Source: Limosilactobacillus pontis (GTDB lineage: Bacteria; Bacillota; Bacilli; Lactobacillales; Lactobacillaceae). Taken from it: a stretch of 64,000 nt of DNA. Below, piece after piece: positions 32,922 through 42,653 of the stretch; positions within the stretch are counted from its first letter, which is position 1, and every line of letters starts with the position of its first letter. Both the position numbers and the translations under genes were made by a program. Below the pieces are notes generated by a model. That model saw only the letters and a list, made by a program, of their open reading frames with translations. It did not search any database and had not been told where the DNA came from. The stretch is from positions 186,001-250,000 of the forward strand of contig NZ_PNFV01000001.1 in assembly GCF_002940945.1 (NCBI RefSeq). Reading direction: 5' to 3'.

Positions 32922-34958
32922 TTAATCGAAATGTGTTTCTAGCTGGTGACGTTTCAAGTACAGCACCAGCGGTTGATTATCGTCAATTGCGTCCCAGTGG
33001 GGAGTCTTCAGCAACTGCTCGGCATCGTTGCGAGCAATCTGAAGGATCTTCAGGTCCCCCACCGGATCGCCGACCTTAAAGTCCGGCAATCCGGACTGCT
33101 TACGGCCCAAGACGTCCCCAGACCCGCGCAGCTCCAGGTCACGCTGGGCCACCTTGAAACCATCATTGGTTGCCACCATCGTCTTCATCCGGGCCTTGCC
33201 GTCATCGGTCTTAGGATCGGCCAGCAGGAGGCAGTAACTCTGCCGATCGCCACGACCAACCCGCCCCCGCAATTGATGAAGCTGGGCCAGGCCGAAGCGG
33301 TCAGCGTTATAGATGATCATCACCGTTGCGTTCGGGTTATCGACTCCAACCTCGATAACGGTGGTTGAAACCAGAACCTGAGTTTTACCGTCCTGAAATT
33401 CGTGCATGACCTGGTCCTTCTCATCAGCCGTCATCCGCCCATGAAGGAGACCAACCTGATAGTCGGGGGCAAAATAGGCGGCCAGCTGCTGATAGAGGTC
33501 GGTGGCGTTTTGGACGTCTAGGGCTTCGGATTCCTCAATCAGGGGACTGACCACGTAGGCCTGGGCGCCAACGGCCAGCTGATCACGTAAGAAATGAAGG
33601 GCCGCGTTTTGTTGGTCAACCTTGAACCATTTGGTCTGAATTGGCTTCCGCCCGGCTGGCAGTTCATCAATGATTGAGACGTCCATCTCACCATAAGCCG
33701 TGATGGCCAGAGTCCGCGGAATCGGTGTGGCCGTCATCGCCAGAATATCAGGGTGGTCCCCCTTCTCCCGCAGGCGTTGGCGCTGGTTGACCCCGAAACG
33801 GTGCTGTTCGTCGGTAATTGCCAGGCCAAGATTAGCGTATTCAACGTCATCTTGGATCAAGGCATGGGTCCCAATGATCAGGTTGATGTCGCCGCGCTTG
33901 ATGGCATCCCGCAGCTGGCGGTGCTGCTTGGCGGACAATGATCCGGTCAAAAGGCCAATGCGAACGTGGGTCCCGGCAAATGTCTTAGCCAGCTTCTCAG
34001 CATGCTGGGCCGCCAGGATTTCGGTTGGGGCCATTAGAGCTGCCTGGTAACCCGCCGTAATTGCAGCGTAGATGGCAATCGCCGCCACGATTGTCTTCCC
34101 AGAACCAACGTCCCCCTGGAGGAGACGGTTCATCTGGTAGGGTCGGCGCAGGTCGGCGCAGATCTCGTTGACCACCCGCTTCTGGGCGGTGGTCAGCTCA
34201 AAGCCGATCTGAGAGATAAATGCCTTGACCTCATCGTTATGGTAAAGGATTCGCAAGCCGTCCTGCTGACGCTGGGCCTGACGAATTGCCTGCAGGCGCA
34301 GCTGGAAGAGGAAGAACTCCTCATAGGTAGCCGTTCGCCGGGCGGCCTTGGCCTGAGCAGCGTCGGTTGGGAAGTGGAGTTCCTTGATCATCTGACGCCG
34401 GTCCAGCAGTCGGTAACGCTGGCGTAGTGTTGCTGGCAGGAGAGTTGGAATTACCCGCTGATATTCCTCATATGCCTGGCGGATCAGGCTCCGCAGCAAT
34501 GCCTGCTTGACGTGCTTATTCACGGAATAGACGGCACCGAAGTCATTACTCTCCTGGGGCGCCGAGGCGAGGAGGCGGTTAGCAGTCACCTGCTGGCGGC
34601 GGGCATCCCACTTTCCCATCACGGTCACTGTCTTGTCAATGGCCAGTTTCTTCTCCAGGTAAGGCTGGTTGAAGAAGGTCACCATCACCACGTCGTTACC
34701 GACCTGAAGCCGGAAGCTAAGCCGGCTCCGGCGATAGCCATACCTGGTCAGGAGGGGTTCGGACACCACCCGACCAACCAGGGTAACTTTCTGCTTATCC
34801 TTAGCCGTCTGGAGGTTTGCCGGTGTCAGATCATTGTAGCGGGTCGGATAGTAGGTCAGGAGATCGGCTACCGTGTCGATCCCCAACGTCGCCAGATCAG
34901 CAGCCCGTTTTGCCCCGATCCCTTTGAGATTAGTGACCGGGTCCTGCAAGCTCTGCAT
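32922..34958 (-). CDS. recG: ATP-dependent DNA helicase RecG
   Basis: Reverses stalled replication forks and processes recombination intermediates. The 678-residue protein has an N-terminal wedge/OB domain (to about 150), Walker A LLQGDVGSGKTIVAA, DEQH box (ITDEQHRFGV), motif III TATPIPRTL and the C-terminal helicase half with GRVGRGD and the TRG-like hairpin. Intact length for the family. Confidence 0.98.
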   Translation of the reverse strand: MQSLQDPVTNLKGIGAKRAADLATLGIDTVADLLTYYPTRYNDLTPANLQTAKDKQKVTLVGRVVSEPLLTRYGYRRSRLSFRLQVGNDVVMVTFFNQPYLEKKLAIDKTVTVMGKWDARRQQVTANRLLASAPQESNDFGAVYSVNKHVKQALLRSLIRQAYEEYQRVIPTLLPATLRQRYRLLDRRQMIKELHFPTDAAQAKAARRTATYEEFFLFQLRLQAIRQAQRQQDGLRILYHNDEVKAFISQIGFELTTAQKRVVNEICADLRRPYQMNRLLQGDVGSGKTIVAAIAIYAAITAGYQAALMAPTEILAAQHAEKLAKTFAGTHVRIGLLTGSLSAKQHRQLRDAIKRGDINLIIGTHALIQDDVEYANLGLAITDEQHRFGVNQRQRLREKGDHPDILAMTATPIPRTLAITAYGEMDVSIIDELPAGRKPIQTKWFKVDQQNAALHFLRDQLAVGAQAYVVSPLIEESEALDVQNATDLYQQLAAYFAPDYQVGLLHGRMTADEKDQVMHEFQDGKTQVLVSTTVIEVGVDNPNATVMIIYNADRFGLAQLHQLRGRVGRGDRQSYCLLLADPKTDDGKARMKTMVATNDGFKVAQRDLELRGSGDVLGRKQSGLPDFKVGDPVGDLKILQIARNDAEQLLKTPHWDAIDDNQPLVLYLKRHQLETHFD

Positions 34959-34984
34959 TCTATTCCCTCCTTTTCCGTATTCAG

Positions 34985-35026
34985 CAAGGGGGCCATGACA
35001 AATTGGTCTTCGTCACAGCCCCCCGT
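34985..35026 (-). terminator. GC-rich hairpin after yloV
   Basis: GGGGGC-TGAC pairs with GTCA-GCCCCC around an internal loop, between yloV and recG. The downstream tail is only short T-runs, so it may be a weak terminator or pause. Confidence 0.5.
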
Positions 35027-35049
35027 ATGCTTCATGTTATTAGGTCAGT

Positions 35050-36744
35050 CTATTCAACTGAGATCAGGTATGGATAGACTGGTTGACCACCATCATAGAT
35101 CTGAACGTCCAGTTCATCATCAACATCCAGGATGGCCGCCTTAATGGCTTCAGCTGTCTCCGAATCACCGTCGGCCCCGACAAGGATCGTGACCACCTCA
35201 CTATCCTCATCCAGCATCTGCTTGACCATCTTGATAGCCGTTTCCTGCAGGTCTGGGGTCGCCTCGACAATCTTACCGTCGACGATGCCGAGGAAATCAT
35301 CTTTTTGGATCTCCTGGCCGTCAATCTTCGTGTCCCGGATAGCGTGAGTAACCTCACCGCTAGCCACCGTGGTCATGTTCTCTTCCATGTTGGCTTGGTT
35401 GTCATCCAGGGAAGCTTCCGCGTTATATTCCAGCATTGCGGACATGGCCTGGGCAATCGTCTTGGTATGAACAACCTTAGTCGGAATATCAGCCACTTCC
35501 GCTGCCTGATCGGCCGTCATGAAAATGTTACCGTTGTCTGGCAGTACCAGGGCTTGCTTGGCACCGCTCTTGTTGATGGCATCCGTGATATCCTGGGTGC
35601 TTGGGTTCATGGTCTGGCCACCGCTGATGATGTGGGTAACACCAAGGCTCTTCAATAGTTTGGCAATTCCGTCACCAGAGGCCACCACAATGACGGCCGT
35701 TTCCGGGGCCGGAGCTGTCTCCTTAGCCTTCTCAACAGGTGTTTCCACTTCTTCATCATCATGTTCCATGATCTCTTCCTGTTGCCAAACCATGTTATGG
35801 ATCTCGATGGTCTGAAGGTCCCCAAACTGCTGTCCCCAGGATAGTACTTCACCGGGATGCTCGGTATGAACGTGGACTCGAACAACCTGGTCATCATTTA
35901 AGACCAGGAGACTGTCCCCCATCTCTGCCAGGTGGTTGTAGAAGGTATCGTAGTCAAATTGCTGAGTAACTTCCTTCCCCTTGCCGAGGCGAACCAGCAT
36001 CTGGGTGCAGTAGGTATACTTAATATCCTTAGGGTCCAATTTGCCTTGAACACTCTGGTGATCCATGGCGTTGACCATTTCATCGACCTCAGCGTTATCC
36101 GGCTTGTAGCCCTCACTCTTATCAACTCGGCCACTCAAAGCCTCATCAAAGGCCTGAAGGACAAAGACAAGTCCCTGACCACCGGAGTCAACCACGCCAA
36201 CTTCCTTTAAAACCGGGAGCAGGTCTGGGGTGGTCTTCAGTGCCGCCTCGCTGGACTCATAAATGGCGTGCATGATCTCGGTCAGGTCGTTAGTTTCTTT
36301 GATCTTGTTGAGGCCCTCCTGAGCGGATTCACGAACCACCGTCAGAATAGTTCCCTCCGTTGGCTTCATAACCGCCTTGTAAGCCGTCTTGGCCCCGTTA
36401 GCGTAGGCATCAACAAAGTCCTGGGCACTCAGCTTTTCCTTGCCTGTCGTCGCCTTGGCAAAGCCGCGAAAAATCTGGGACAGGATAACCCCAGAGTTAC
36501 CCCGGGCCCCCATCAGCAGCCCTTTGGCCAGGGCAGCACTAAGTTTCCCAACCGCGGTGCTGTTCTCTGCCCGCTCGTACTTTGCACCACTGGCCATGGA
36601 TGAGGCCATGTTCGTCCCGGTATCACCATCAGGCACCGGAAAAACATTCAAAGAATTAATGAATTCGGCATTCTTATTTAGCTTGTCGGCGGCCGCTTGG
36701 ACCATCTTGCCAAATTCAAGATTTGTAATTTCTGTGACAGCCAA
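35050..36744 (-). CDS. yloV: YloV/FakA-like fatty-acid kinase catalytic subunit
   Basis: A 564-residue protein with an N-terminal DhaL-type kinase domain (VPDGDTGTNMASSM; ARGNSGVILSQ; DSGGQGLVFVLQ) and a C-terminal DegV/EDD-like region. Homologues with a DegV-family partner (FakB) phosphorylate exogenous fatty acids, feeding the PlsX/PlsY pathway, whose plsX lies two genes away. The start is an unusual TTG at 36744, with GGGAGG at the right distance. It follows the Asp23 gene yloU, as in Bacillus. Confidence 0.92.
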   Translation of the reverse strand: MAVTEITNLEFGKMVQAAADKLNKNAEFINSLNVFPVPDGDTGTNMASSMASGAKYERAENSTAVGKLSAALAKGLLMGARGNSGVILSQIFRGFAKATTGKEKLSAQDFVDAYANGAKTAYKAVMKPTEGTILTVVRESAQEGLNKIKETNDLTEIMHAIYESSEAALKTTPDLLPVLKEVGVVDSGGQGLVFVLQAFDEALSGRVDKSEGYKPDNAEVDEMVNAMDHQSVQGKLDPKDIKYTYCTQMLVRLGKGKEVTQQFDYDTFYNHLAEMGDSLLVLNDDQVVRVHVHTEHPGEVLSWGQQFGDLQTIEIHNMVWQQEEIMEHDDEEVETPVEKAKETAPAPETAVIVVASGDGIAKLLKSLGVTHIISGGQTMNPSTQDITDAINKSGAKQALVLPDNGNIFMTADQAAEVADIPTKVVHTKTIAQAMSAMLEYNAEASLDDNQANMEENMTTVASGEVTHAIRDTKIDGQEIQKDDFLGIVDGKIVEATPDLQETAIKMVKQMLDEDSEVVTILVGADGDSETAEAIKAAILDVDDELDVQIYDGGQPVYPYLISVE

Positions 36745-36766
36745 TTAACTTTCCTCCCGTATCCAA

Positions 36767-37129
36767 CTAGTCTTCCATTGAACGAACACCCTGGACACAG
36801 ACGTTAACGGCGTCTGCCGTGATGCCGAGCATTGATTCTAGATTATACTTTACCTTGGACTGGACACTCTTAGAAACTTCAGAGATCTTTGTCCCGTAGC
36901 TCACGATAATGTTGACCTCGACGGTGATTCCATTATCCTGTTGCCGGATGACAACGCCCTTGCTGAAGTTCTCGCGTCGCAAGATCTGGTTAACGCCATC
37001 GCGTAATGGCTTTCGACTTGCCATCCCAACAACCCCATAGTTATCAGTGGCGGCACCACCGACAACCGATGAGATTACATCGTTGTCAATGTCAATCGTC
37101 CCCGCCTTGGTTTTAATCTTTACTGCCAT
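36767..37129 (-). CDS. yloU: Asp23/Gls24 family envelope stress protein YloU
   Basis: A 120-residue Asp23-family protein (VISSVVGGAATDNYGVVGM; IVSYGTKISEVSKSVQ). Family members bind near the membrane and are linked to alkaline and cell-wall stress. It is usually coupled to yloV, here 22 bases downstream. It has no transmembrane segment, so it is likely anchored by a partner. Confidence 0.93.
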   Translation of the reverse strand: MAVKIKTKAGTIDIDNDVISSVVGGAATDNYGVVGMASRKPLRDGVNQILRRENFSKGVVIRQQDNGITVEVNIIVSYGTKISEVSKSVQSKVKYNLESMLGITADAVNVCVQGVRSMED

Positions 37130-37271
37130 TATTATGGCCTCCTTTTGAAATCGTCAGCACTGTCTAGCGCTACTCTTACTCACTAAATAAAGCTAACACC
37201 ATCTTACCATAGCACGTCAAGTGAGAAAAGTAACCCCCATCGAGAAATAGTTAATGGGGTTGATCAATTAG

Positions 37272-37302
37272 ATAAAAAATAAGCCGCCCATAATGGACGA
37301 CA
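37272..37302 (-). terminator. Terminator of rpmB
   Basis: On the minus strand GTCGTCCAT pairs with ATGGGCGGC using G-U pairs, then CTTATTTTTT. Confidence 0.7.
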
Positions 37303-37316
37303 TCATTTTTGCTTGA

Positions 37317-37502
37317 TTAAACCCGAGTCACTTTACCGGACTTCAGTGTACGTGCTGAAACGTAAACCTTCTTTGGCTTGCCGTTAACCAGAATGGTTAC
37401 CTTTTGCAAGTTTGGCTTCCAGCTGCGACGACTTGAGTTAAGGGCGTGGGAACGCTTGTTACCGAAGCGTGTCCGTTTACCGTTGATAAAATCTTTAGCC
37501 AT
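37317..37502 (-). CDS. rpmB: 50S ribosomal protein L28
   Basis: A 61-residue large-subunit protein: [18 protein letters not shown] followed by [14 protein letters not shown]. The start at 37502 (MAKDF) is set by GAGGAGGG about 10 bases upstream; the longer in-frame start is in the leader. It is divergently placed from yloU in function, though on the same strand, and has its own promoter and terminator. Confidence 0.97.
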   Translation of the reverse strand: MAKDFINGKRTRFGNKRSHALNSSRRSWKPNLQKVTILVNGKPKKVYVSARTLKSGKVTRV

Positions 37503-37570
37503 TGGTGGTACCCTCCTCTTCTCATCTTTATTTCGTTTACGCAATAAGTTGCGATGTAACTCACCTAATT

Positions 37571-37599
37571 AATTTACCATAGCCGCCCGGCCAGTGCAA
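37571..37599 (-). promoter_or_regulatory. rpmB promoter
   Basis: Minus-strand TTGCAC (37594-37599), 17-base spacer, TAAATT (37571-37576). Confidence 0.6.
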
Positions 37600-37664
37600 G
37601 GTTTTTCTTTCAAGTATTTTCCCTTGACACTAGCCCAGTCACGATCAATCCCCTTTAAGGCGGC

Positions 37665-38309
37665 CTAATCGCGGGACCAGATCACCGCCACAACGCCCGT
37701 ATCAAAGGAGAAGTGGTTGACTGCACTAGTGAAGCGGTTGCTCGACCAGGCAAAGGGGATGGGGCTGTCCCAGTTGACCAGCGGGTACTTCTCGTCCGGC
37801 AGGGTCAACCCAGTCACCGGGGTTAGGTTGACGAAGGCCAAGTAGTCAAATCCTGGCCGCCGATGGATCGCGTAGGTGCCAGGCCGAAAGTAGCGCACAA
37901 CGTTACAGCGGTCGACCAACGTGATGCAATGCAGGTAGTCACGAAAGGTATCTTGCATCGGCAGGTAGAGGTTGGCCAGTTCCTGGTCCAGCCGGCCGCC
38001 CGTCGCTCCCCAGATGACAATCTCGTCTGGCTGATAATTCTTGATGGCGGTCATGATCCCCAGCTGGGTGTCGGTGAAGTCCTTGGCCGGCGGATAAACG
38101 GTGATGTTATCCAGACTGGTCTTAAGCCGGGCAAGCTCTGTCGGATTGGTGGAATCAAAGTCCCCAATGGCGGCCACCGGGGTAATCCCCCATTCGAGCA
38201 GGAGAGTGGCCCCGTGGTCAACGCCGATCCAGGTTTCATCCCGGTATCCTTGAACTGTTTCGACTGGGATCGGCTCCCGTGGTCCACCAACCATTACATT
38301 TACACGCAT
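37665..38309 (-). CDS. thiN: Thiamine pyrophosphokinase
   Basis: Transfers pyrophosphate from ATP to thiamine to make TPP, the cofactor of phosphoketolase in heterofermentation. The 214-residue protein has GVDHGATLLLEWGITPVAAIGDFDS (Asp-rich metal site) and the C-terminal hairpin domain (LINW-like PLVNWDSP, TSAVNHFS). ATG 38309 has GAGGAAAT upstream. No TPP riboswitch is seen. Last gene of the prpC-prkC-rsgA-rpe-thiN run, behind a terminator. Confidence 0.93.
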   Translation of the reverse strand: MRVNVMVGGPREPIPVETVQGYRDETWIGVDHGATLLLEWGITPVAAIGDFDSTNPTELARLKTSLDNITVYPPAKDFTDTQLGIMTAIKNYQPDEIVIWGATGGRLDQELANLYLPMQDTFRDYLHCITLVDRCNVVRYFRPGTYAIHRRPGFDYLAFVNLTPVTGLTLPDEKYPLVNWDSPIPFAWSSNRFTSAVNHFSFDTGVVAVIWSRD

Positions 38310-38342
38310 CACAATTTCCTCGCTTTCCTCAAGAAAGTACAC

Positions 38343-38384
38343 AAATGGGGCGCAACTTGCAATCCGCGTTGTGCCCCATTTATT
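38343..38384 (-). terminator. Terminator between rpe and thiN
   Basis: ATGGGGCGCAAC (38345-38356) pairs with GTTGTGCCCCAT (38368-38379); short T-tracts follow. thiN may be reached only by readthrough. Confidence 0.65.
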
Positions 38385-38414
38385 ATGACCAGTCCAATAC
38401 CGGTCACTGATTAT

Positions 38415-39068
38415 TTACTTCGTTGCGTCCCGCAGCGCTTCGACCCGTTCAGCCGGATCAGCGGCATTGAACACGTAGGAGCCGGCTACGGCAACCGTGG
38501 CCCCAGCCTTGTAGCAGTCAACAACCGTCTTGTCGTTGACCCCACCGTCGACCTCAATATCAAAGTTGTAGCCTTTTTCCTGCTTGATGGCATTCAGTTG
38601 AGCAATCTTGTCAACCGTTTCTGGCAGGAACTTTTGGCCACCGAAACCAGGGTTAACCGTCATGACCAGAACCTGGTCAACCATGTGCAGGACTGGTTCA
38701 ATCATTGCCACTGGCGTCCCCGGGTTGATAACTACTTCGGCCTTAACGCCGCCGTTCTTAATGATCTGCAGGGCCCGATGAATGTGCTGGGTGGCTTCAG
38801 CTTGAACCCCAATGATGTCGGCCCCGGCATCAATGAACATCGGCAGGATGTGTTCTGGGTGTTCAACCATCAAGTGAACATCCAAGGTCATCTTGGTGAT
38901 TGGCCGAATGGCCTTCACGAAGCCTGGTCCGTAAGAAATGCTTGGTACGAAGGTGCCGTCCATGACATCGATGTGCAGGTATTCGGCCCCGGCCTTGTCA
39001 ACCTTCTCGATGTCCTTCTGTAAGTTTACGTAGTCGGCACTCAAAATTGATGGTGCTACTTTAATCAT
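38415..39068 (-). CDS. rpe: Ribulose-phosphate 3-epimerase
   Basis: Interconverts ribulose-5-phosphate and xylulose-5-phosphate, feeding phosphoketolase. The 217-residue TIM barrel has SILSADY, HIDVMDGTFVP, LDVHLMVEHPE, VNPGFGGQKF and DIEVDGGVN, with the metal-binding His and catalytic Asp residues in place. It lies 12 bases after rsgA. Confidence 0.97.
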   Translation of the reverse strand: MIKVAPSILSADYVNLQKDIEKVDKAGAEYLHIDVMDGTFVPSISYGPGFVKAIRPITKMTLDVHLMVEHPEHILPMFIDAGADIIGVQAEATQHIHRALQIIKNGGVKAEVVINPGTPVAMIEPVLHMVDQVLVMTVNPGFGGQKFLPETVDKIAQLNAIKQEKGYNFDIEVDGGVNDKTVVDCYKAGATVAVAGSYVFNAADPAERVEALRDATK

Positions 39069-39080
39069 TCTAAAACTCCC

Positions 39081-39959
39081 TCATTTCTTATAGTTTGGTT
39101 TCTGGTTGGCGATCAACTCGTGAAACTGCAGATAATCGTCATACCGACTCTTCATGATTATACCATTCTCAACGGCGTCTTTCACAGCACAATGCGGTTC
39201 TTTGATGTGGAGGCAGCCACGGAACTTGCACTGAGGAGAAAGACGGCGCATCTCCGGGAAGAGGCCCGGCAATTCTGTAACCGTCACGGCAAAGTCCTCA
39301 TAGGAAGAGAAACCTGGTGTATCAGCAATCAAGGCCCCATTAACGTCAAGCAGGCTCACTTTCCGGGTGGTGTGCCGGCCCCGCTTTAAGGCCTGGGAAA
39401 TCTCCCCCGTTGCCAGGTTTAATGATGGTGCCAGGTGGTTGAGCAGGGTCGACTTGCCGGCCCCGGTCTGCCCCATCATGGTCACAATCTTACCTGTTAA
39501 CAGGTCCTGCAATTGAACCAATTGTGCCTTGGCAAACGGCTGGGGGCAGCAGAAAACGTGATAGCCGATCGTCCGATATCCCGTAGCCACTTGATCAATT
39601 TTCTGATATTCATCACTCGTCAGCAGGTCCGTCTTGGAGAAGTAGATCAAAGGCGTAATCCCTTGCCGCTCCAAGGCGATTAACTGACGATCAAGGAGGT
39701 TGGCTGAGAAATCCGGCTGGGTAGCGGCAGTGGCCACCACTGCGGCGTCAATATTCGCCACCGGCGGCCGGACCAACGCGTTACGGCGTGGCAGGACCTT
39801 CAGCAGGTAGCCGTCTTCAAACTCCACGTGGTCGCCGACGATCGGCTTGATCTTCCGCTTGCGAAAATTTCCCCGTCCCCGGGTCCGATAGATTTCGCCA
39901 TCATCGGCAATAACGTCATAAAAGCCGCTCAATGATTGTTGAATTGTTCCTGTCTTCAC
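39081..39959 (-). CDS. rsgA: Ribosome small-subunit GTPase RsgA
   Basis: Late 30S assembly GTPase. It has an N-terminal OB fold ([13 protein letters not shown]) and a circularly permuted GTPase with G4 (YFSKTDLL) before G1 ([12 protein letters not shown]) and DTPGFSS. A C-terminal zinc knuckle follows (C-x5-C-x-H-x5-C). I choose the GTG at 39959 (VKTGTIQQ), 292 residues, because it matches the family N-terminus and has GCGAGG upstream. An ATG at 39998 would add 13 odd residues and overlap prkC by 23 bases. Confidence 0.95.
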   Translation of the reverse strand: MKTGTIQQSLSGFYDVIADDGEIYRTRGRGNFRKRKIKPIVGDHVEFEDGYLLKVLPRRNALVRPPVANIDAAVVATAATQPDFSANLLDRQLIALERQGITPLIYFSKTDLLTSDEYQKIDQVATGYRTIGYHVFCCPQPFAKAQLVQLQDLLTGKIVTMMGQTGAGKSTLLNHLAPSLNLATGEISQALKRGRHTTRKVSLLDVNGALIADTPGFSSYEDFAVTVTELPGLFPEMRRLSPQCKFRGCLHIKEPHCAVKDAVENGIIMKSRYDDYLQFHELIANQKPNYKK

Positions 39960-39975
39960 GACATGCCTCGCTTTC

Positions 39976-41895
39976 TCATCCGGTAATATTGGTAGCACTC
40001 ATGATAGTTCGTCCGTTGCGAACCACCCGGTAGGCCCCCATCTGGCCATTTTTCAAGGTAAACGGCACGTTGATGGTAGTTTCCTGATTGATCGTGATGT
40101 CCTGATACTCCATCGTCAGATTATGGTTGGCATCCCGAATATAGACCTGGACCCGGTTCTCCCGCTGACCACCGTTACTGTCAAACGGAATGTTGATCTG
40201 AATGTTGGTCGTCTTAGTCTGGTTACCGGAGTTAGCAATCGTGACCGTCAGGGTGTCCCCATGATTGAGCGTCATCCCAGCCTTTGGCGTCTGACTGATT
40301 ACGTGGTTGGTGGCAACCGTCTTAGACTTCTTCTGCTGGGTCGTCAGCTGAAGGTTGTGTTTGTTGGCAAACTGCTGAACCACGCTGACATCTTGGTTAG
40401 TGAAATCCGGAATCTTGATATTCTGCTTGCCGGCACTCACCTCAAAATCGATGATGTTGCTACGTGGCTTGATAATCGTCCCCCGGCGGTAGTTTTGCTT
40501 GGTGATTGTTCCAGCATCAACCGTGTCGGAATACACCATCCGTTTTTGAACCCGGAACCCCTTCTGTCGGAGCATCTTGGCCGTCTCAGCATAATCATGA
40601 CCGACGTACCGGCCCATCTTCATCTGGCTGACCCCTGTACTAACCTTTAAATCAACACTGCTGTTAATCCGGGTTTTGGCACTCGGTCCCGGCCGCATAC
40701 TAATAATATGATTTTTGGCAACATCCTGGTCGTGAACCCGGGTGATATTGCCAACCCGCAGCGACTGCTTCTTCAACCGCTGCTCGGCCTGAAGCGGCGT
40801 CTGCCCTTCAACGTCCGGGATAATGACCTGCCGGAGAAGGAACCACCAGCTGCAACCGGCTGCTACGGCCACCACAATTAGGGCAATTGCCCCCATAATG
40901 TGGCGCCGGTAGCGGGACCAGAAGCCAGGCTGCTTCTTAGCTGCCGGCTGCTCGGGGCCGGTTGGCTGACTAGTCTGATGATTCTTCTGATTATATGGCA
41001 GTTTGTCCAATGGCAAAACCTTGGTCTCGTCATTATCATCATGATCAATCACCAATCGCGGCTCGTTAGCCCGACTCGGGTCCAAGGATGTCTTCAAGTC
41101 GTCGGCCATCTGCTTAACGTTCTCATAACGGTCGATCGGGTCCTTGGCGGTTGCCCGGATCACCACATTCTCCAGTGGCTGGGGAATGTGAGGGTTGACT
41201 GAGCGGACTGAGGGGATGTCCTCACGAAAGTGCTTGATAGCGATCGAGACAGCGTTTTCCCCCTCGAATGGCACCTTGCCAGTCAGCAATTCATAGAGGA
41301 TGATCCCCAATGAATAGATATCCGACTTCTTCGTCGCAATACTACCCCGCGCCTGTTCAGGTGAGAGGTAGTGGACCGAACCCATCAGGGTATTGGTCTG
41401 GGTTAAAGAATTTTGGGAAACCGCAACAGCAATCCCAAAGTCCGTAATTTTAATGTTTTTATTTGCATCGATTAAGATATTCTGTGGCTTAAGGTCCCGA
41501 TGAATGATGCCATGAGCGTGAGCGGCCTCAACCGCCGATAAAACCTGCTCCATGATGTCAATCACCTGGGGCAGAGCGATCGGGTAATGGTCCTTGATAT
41601 AGGCCTTGAGATCAGTCCCCTGAACGTACTGCATTACCATGTACTGGAGGCCATTCTCCTCTCCAGTATCAAAGATCCCAACAATATGGGGATCGTTGAG
41701 CCTAGTCGCCGACATTGCCTCGCGTCGGAAGCGCCGTTTGGTGTTGGGATCGTCACGCAGGTCAAGACGCAGGACCTTGACCGATACCTGTCGGTCCAAA
41801 ACTGTATCGTAGGCGAGATAAACATTTGCCATGCCCCCCTCACCTAGAGAGCGAATAATCTTATACCGATGGCCAATTATGTCTCCAGGATTCAT
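39976..41895 (-). CDS. prkC: Ser/Thr protein kinase with PASTA repeats
   Basis: Membrane kinase sensing muropeptides or cell-wall state. Of 639 residues, about 9-270 are the kinase ([35 protein letters not shown]). A single membrane span lies near 333-355, followed by three PASTA repeats (about 357-560) and a short extra C-terminal beta-rich part. ATG 41895 has AGGAGGG upstream; the TTG at 41901 is in the ribosome site. It lies 2 bases after prpC, its opposing phosphatase. Confidence 0.97.
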   Translation of the reverse strand: MNPGDIIGHRYKIIRSLGEGGMANVYLAYDTVLDRQVSVKVLRLDLRDDPNTKRRFRREAMSATRLNDPHIVGIFDTGEENGLQYMVMQYVQGTDLKAYIKDHYPIALPQVIDIMEQVLSAVEAAHAHGIIHRDLKPQNILIDANKNIKITDFGIAVAVSQNSLTQTNTLMGSVHYLSPEQARGSIATKKSDIYSLGIILYELLTGKVPFEGENAVSIAIKHFREDIPSVRSVNPHIPQPLENVVIRATAKDPIDRYENVKQMADDLKTSLDPSRANEPRLVIDHDDNDETKVLPLDKLPYNQKNHQTSQPTGPEQPAAKKQPGFWSRYRRHIMGAIALIVVAVAAGCSWWFLLRQVIIPDVEGQTPLQAEQRLKKQSLRVGNITRVHDQDVAKNHIISMRPGPSAKTRINSSVDLKVSTGVSQMKMGRYVGHDYAETAKMLRQKGFRVQKRMVYSDTVDAGTITKQNYRRGTIIKPRSNIIDFEVSAGKQNIKIPDFTNQDVSVVQQFANKHNLQLTTQQKKSKTVATNHVISQTPKAGMTLNHGDTLTVTIANSGNQTKTTNIQINIPFDSNGGQRENRVQVYIRDANHNLTMEYQDITINQETTINVPFTLKNGQMGAYRVVRNGRTIMSATNITG

Positions 41896-41897
41896 AA

Positions 41898-42638
41898 TCA
41901 ACCCTCCTGGTCATCATTTATTCCAATTAGAACGGTGATGTTATCGGGCCCACCCGCTTCGTTTGCCATATCCACCAACTGGACGCACTTGGCTTTCAGC
42001 GAAATCGGCTGACGGAGAACCGCCACCATGTCCCGCTTCTCGACAGTCTTAAAGAGACCATCCGAGCACATCAAAAGCTGGTCACCCGGGTTGAAGTCAA
42101 AACGATTGACCTCAATCTGGGCATCCTTGGAAATCCCGATTGCCCGGGTAATAATGTTGCTCTGCGGAAGCTTGCGAGCCTCCTCTTCGGTAATATCACC
42201 ACTAATTACTAACTCATTCACCAGAGAATGGTCGATCGTGACCTGGGTCATTGTACTGCGGTGCAGCAGATAACCCCGGCTGTCACCGATGTTAGCGACC
42301 ACGAGCGTCTTTTTGAAGATAATGGCAGCCACCATCGTCGTTCCCATTCCATGGTACATAATCTTCTCTTTTGATTTTTTAAGAATCTGGTCATTAATTA
42401 TCTGGACTTCCCGGGCAAACCACCGGATCGCCTCCAGAGGATCAGCGGGACTGTCCACCTTAAAACGATGACCGAGCCGTTTGATGGTCATTTCAGCGGC
42501 CACATCACCACTCTGATTACCCCCAATACCATCGGCAATCACAACGAGGTGATTACCACGCTTGTCAATGTATTGGGCAACCCGATCCTGGTTCTGCGAC
42601 CGCTGTCGACCGATATCCGTTTGATAGGCAACTTGCAT
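41898..42638 (-). CDS. prpC: PP2C-type Ser/Thr protein phosphatase
   Basis: Metal-dependent phosphatase that reverses PrkC phosphorylation. The 246-residue protein has the PP2C motifs VIADGIGGNQSGDVAAE, HGMGTTMVAA, ANIGDSRGYLL, LMCSDGLFKTV and GGPDNITV, with all metal-binding Asp residues. It lies just upstream of prkC and downstream of rsmB. Confidence 0.97.
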   Translation of the reverse strand: MQVAYQTDIGRQRSQNQDRVAQYIDKRGNHLVVIADGIGGNQSGDVAAEMTIKRLGHRFKVDSPADPLEAIRWFAREVQIINDQILKKSKEKIMYHGMGTTMVAAIIFKKTLVVANIGDSRGYLLHRSTMTQVTIDHSLVNELVISGDITEEEARKLPQSNIITRAIGISKDAQIEVNRFDFNPGDQLLMCSDGLFKTVEKRDMVAVLRQPISLKAKCVQLVDMANEAGGPDNITVLIGINDDQEG

Positions 42639-42653
42639 TATCTGTATTCCCTT

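Noticed and set aside
37623..37660. Plus-strand TTGACA as a promoter
   Set aside because: No matching -10 and no plus-strand gene downstream; the divergent-looking match seems accidental.
38310..38414. TPP riboswitch upstream of thiN
   Set aside because: The stretch is a terminator hairpin and coding end of rpe; no thi-box pattern is visible.
37863..39023. 386-residue plus-strand frame
   Set aside because: Antisense across thiN, a terminator and rpe, which are both well supported.
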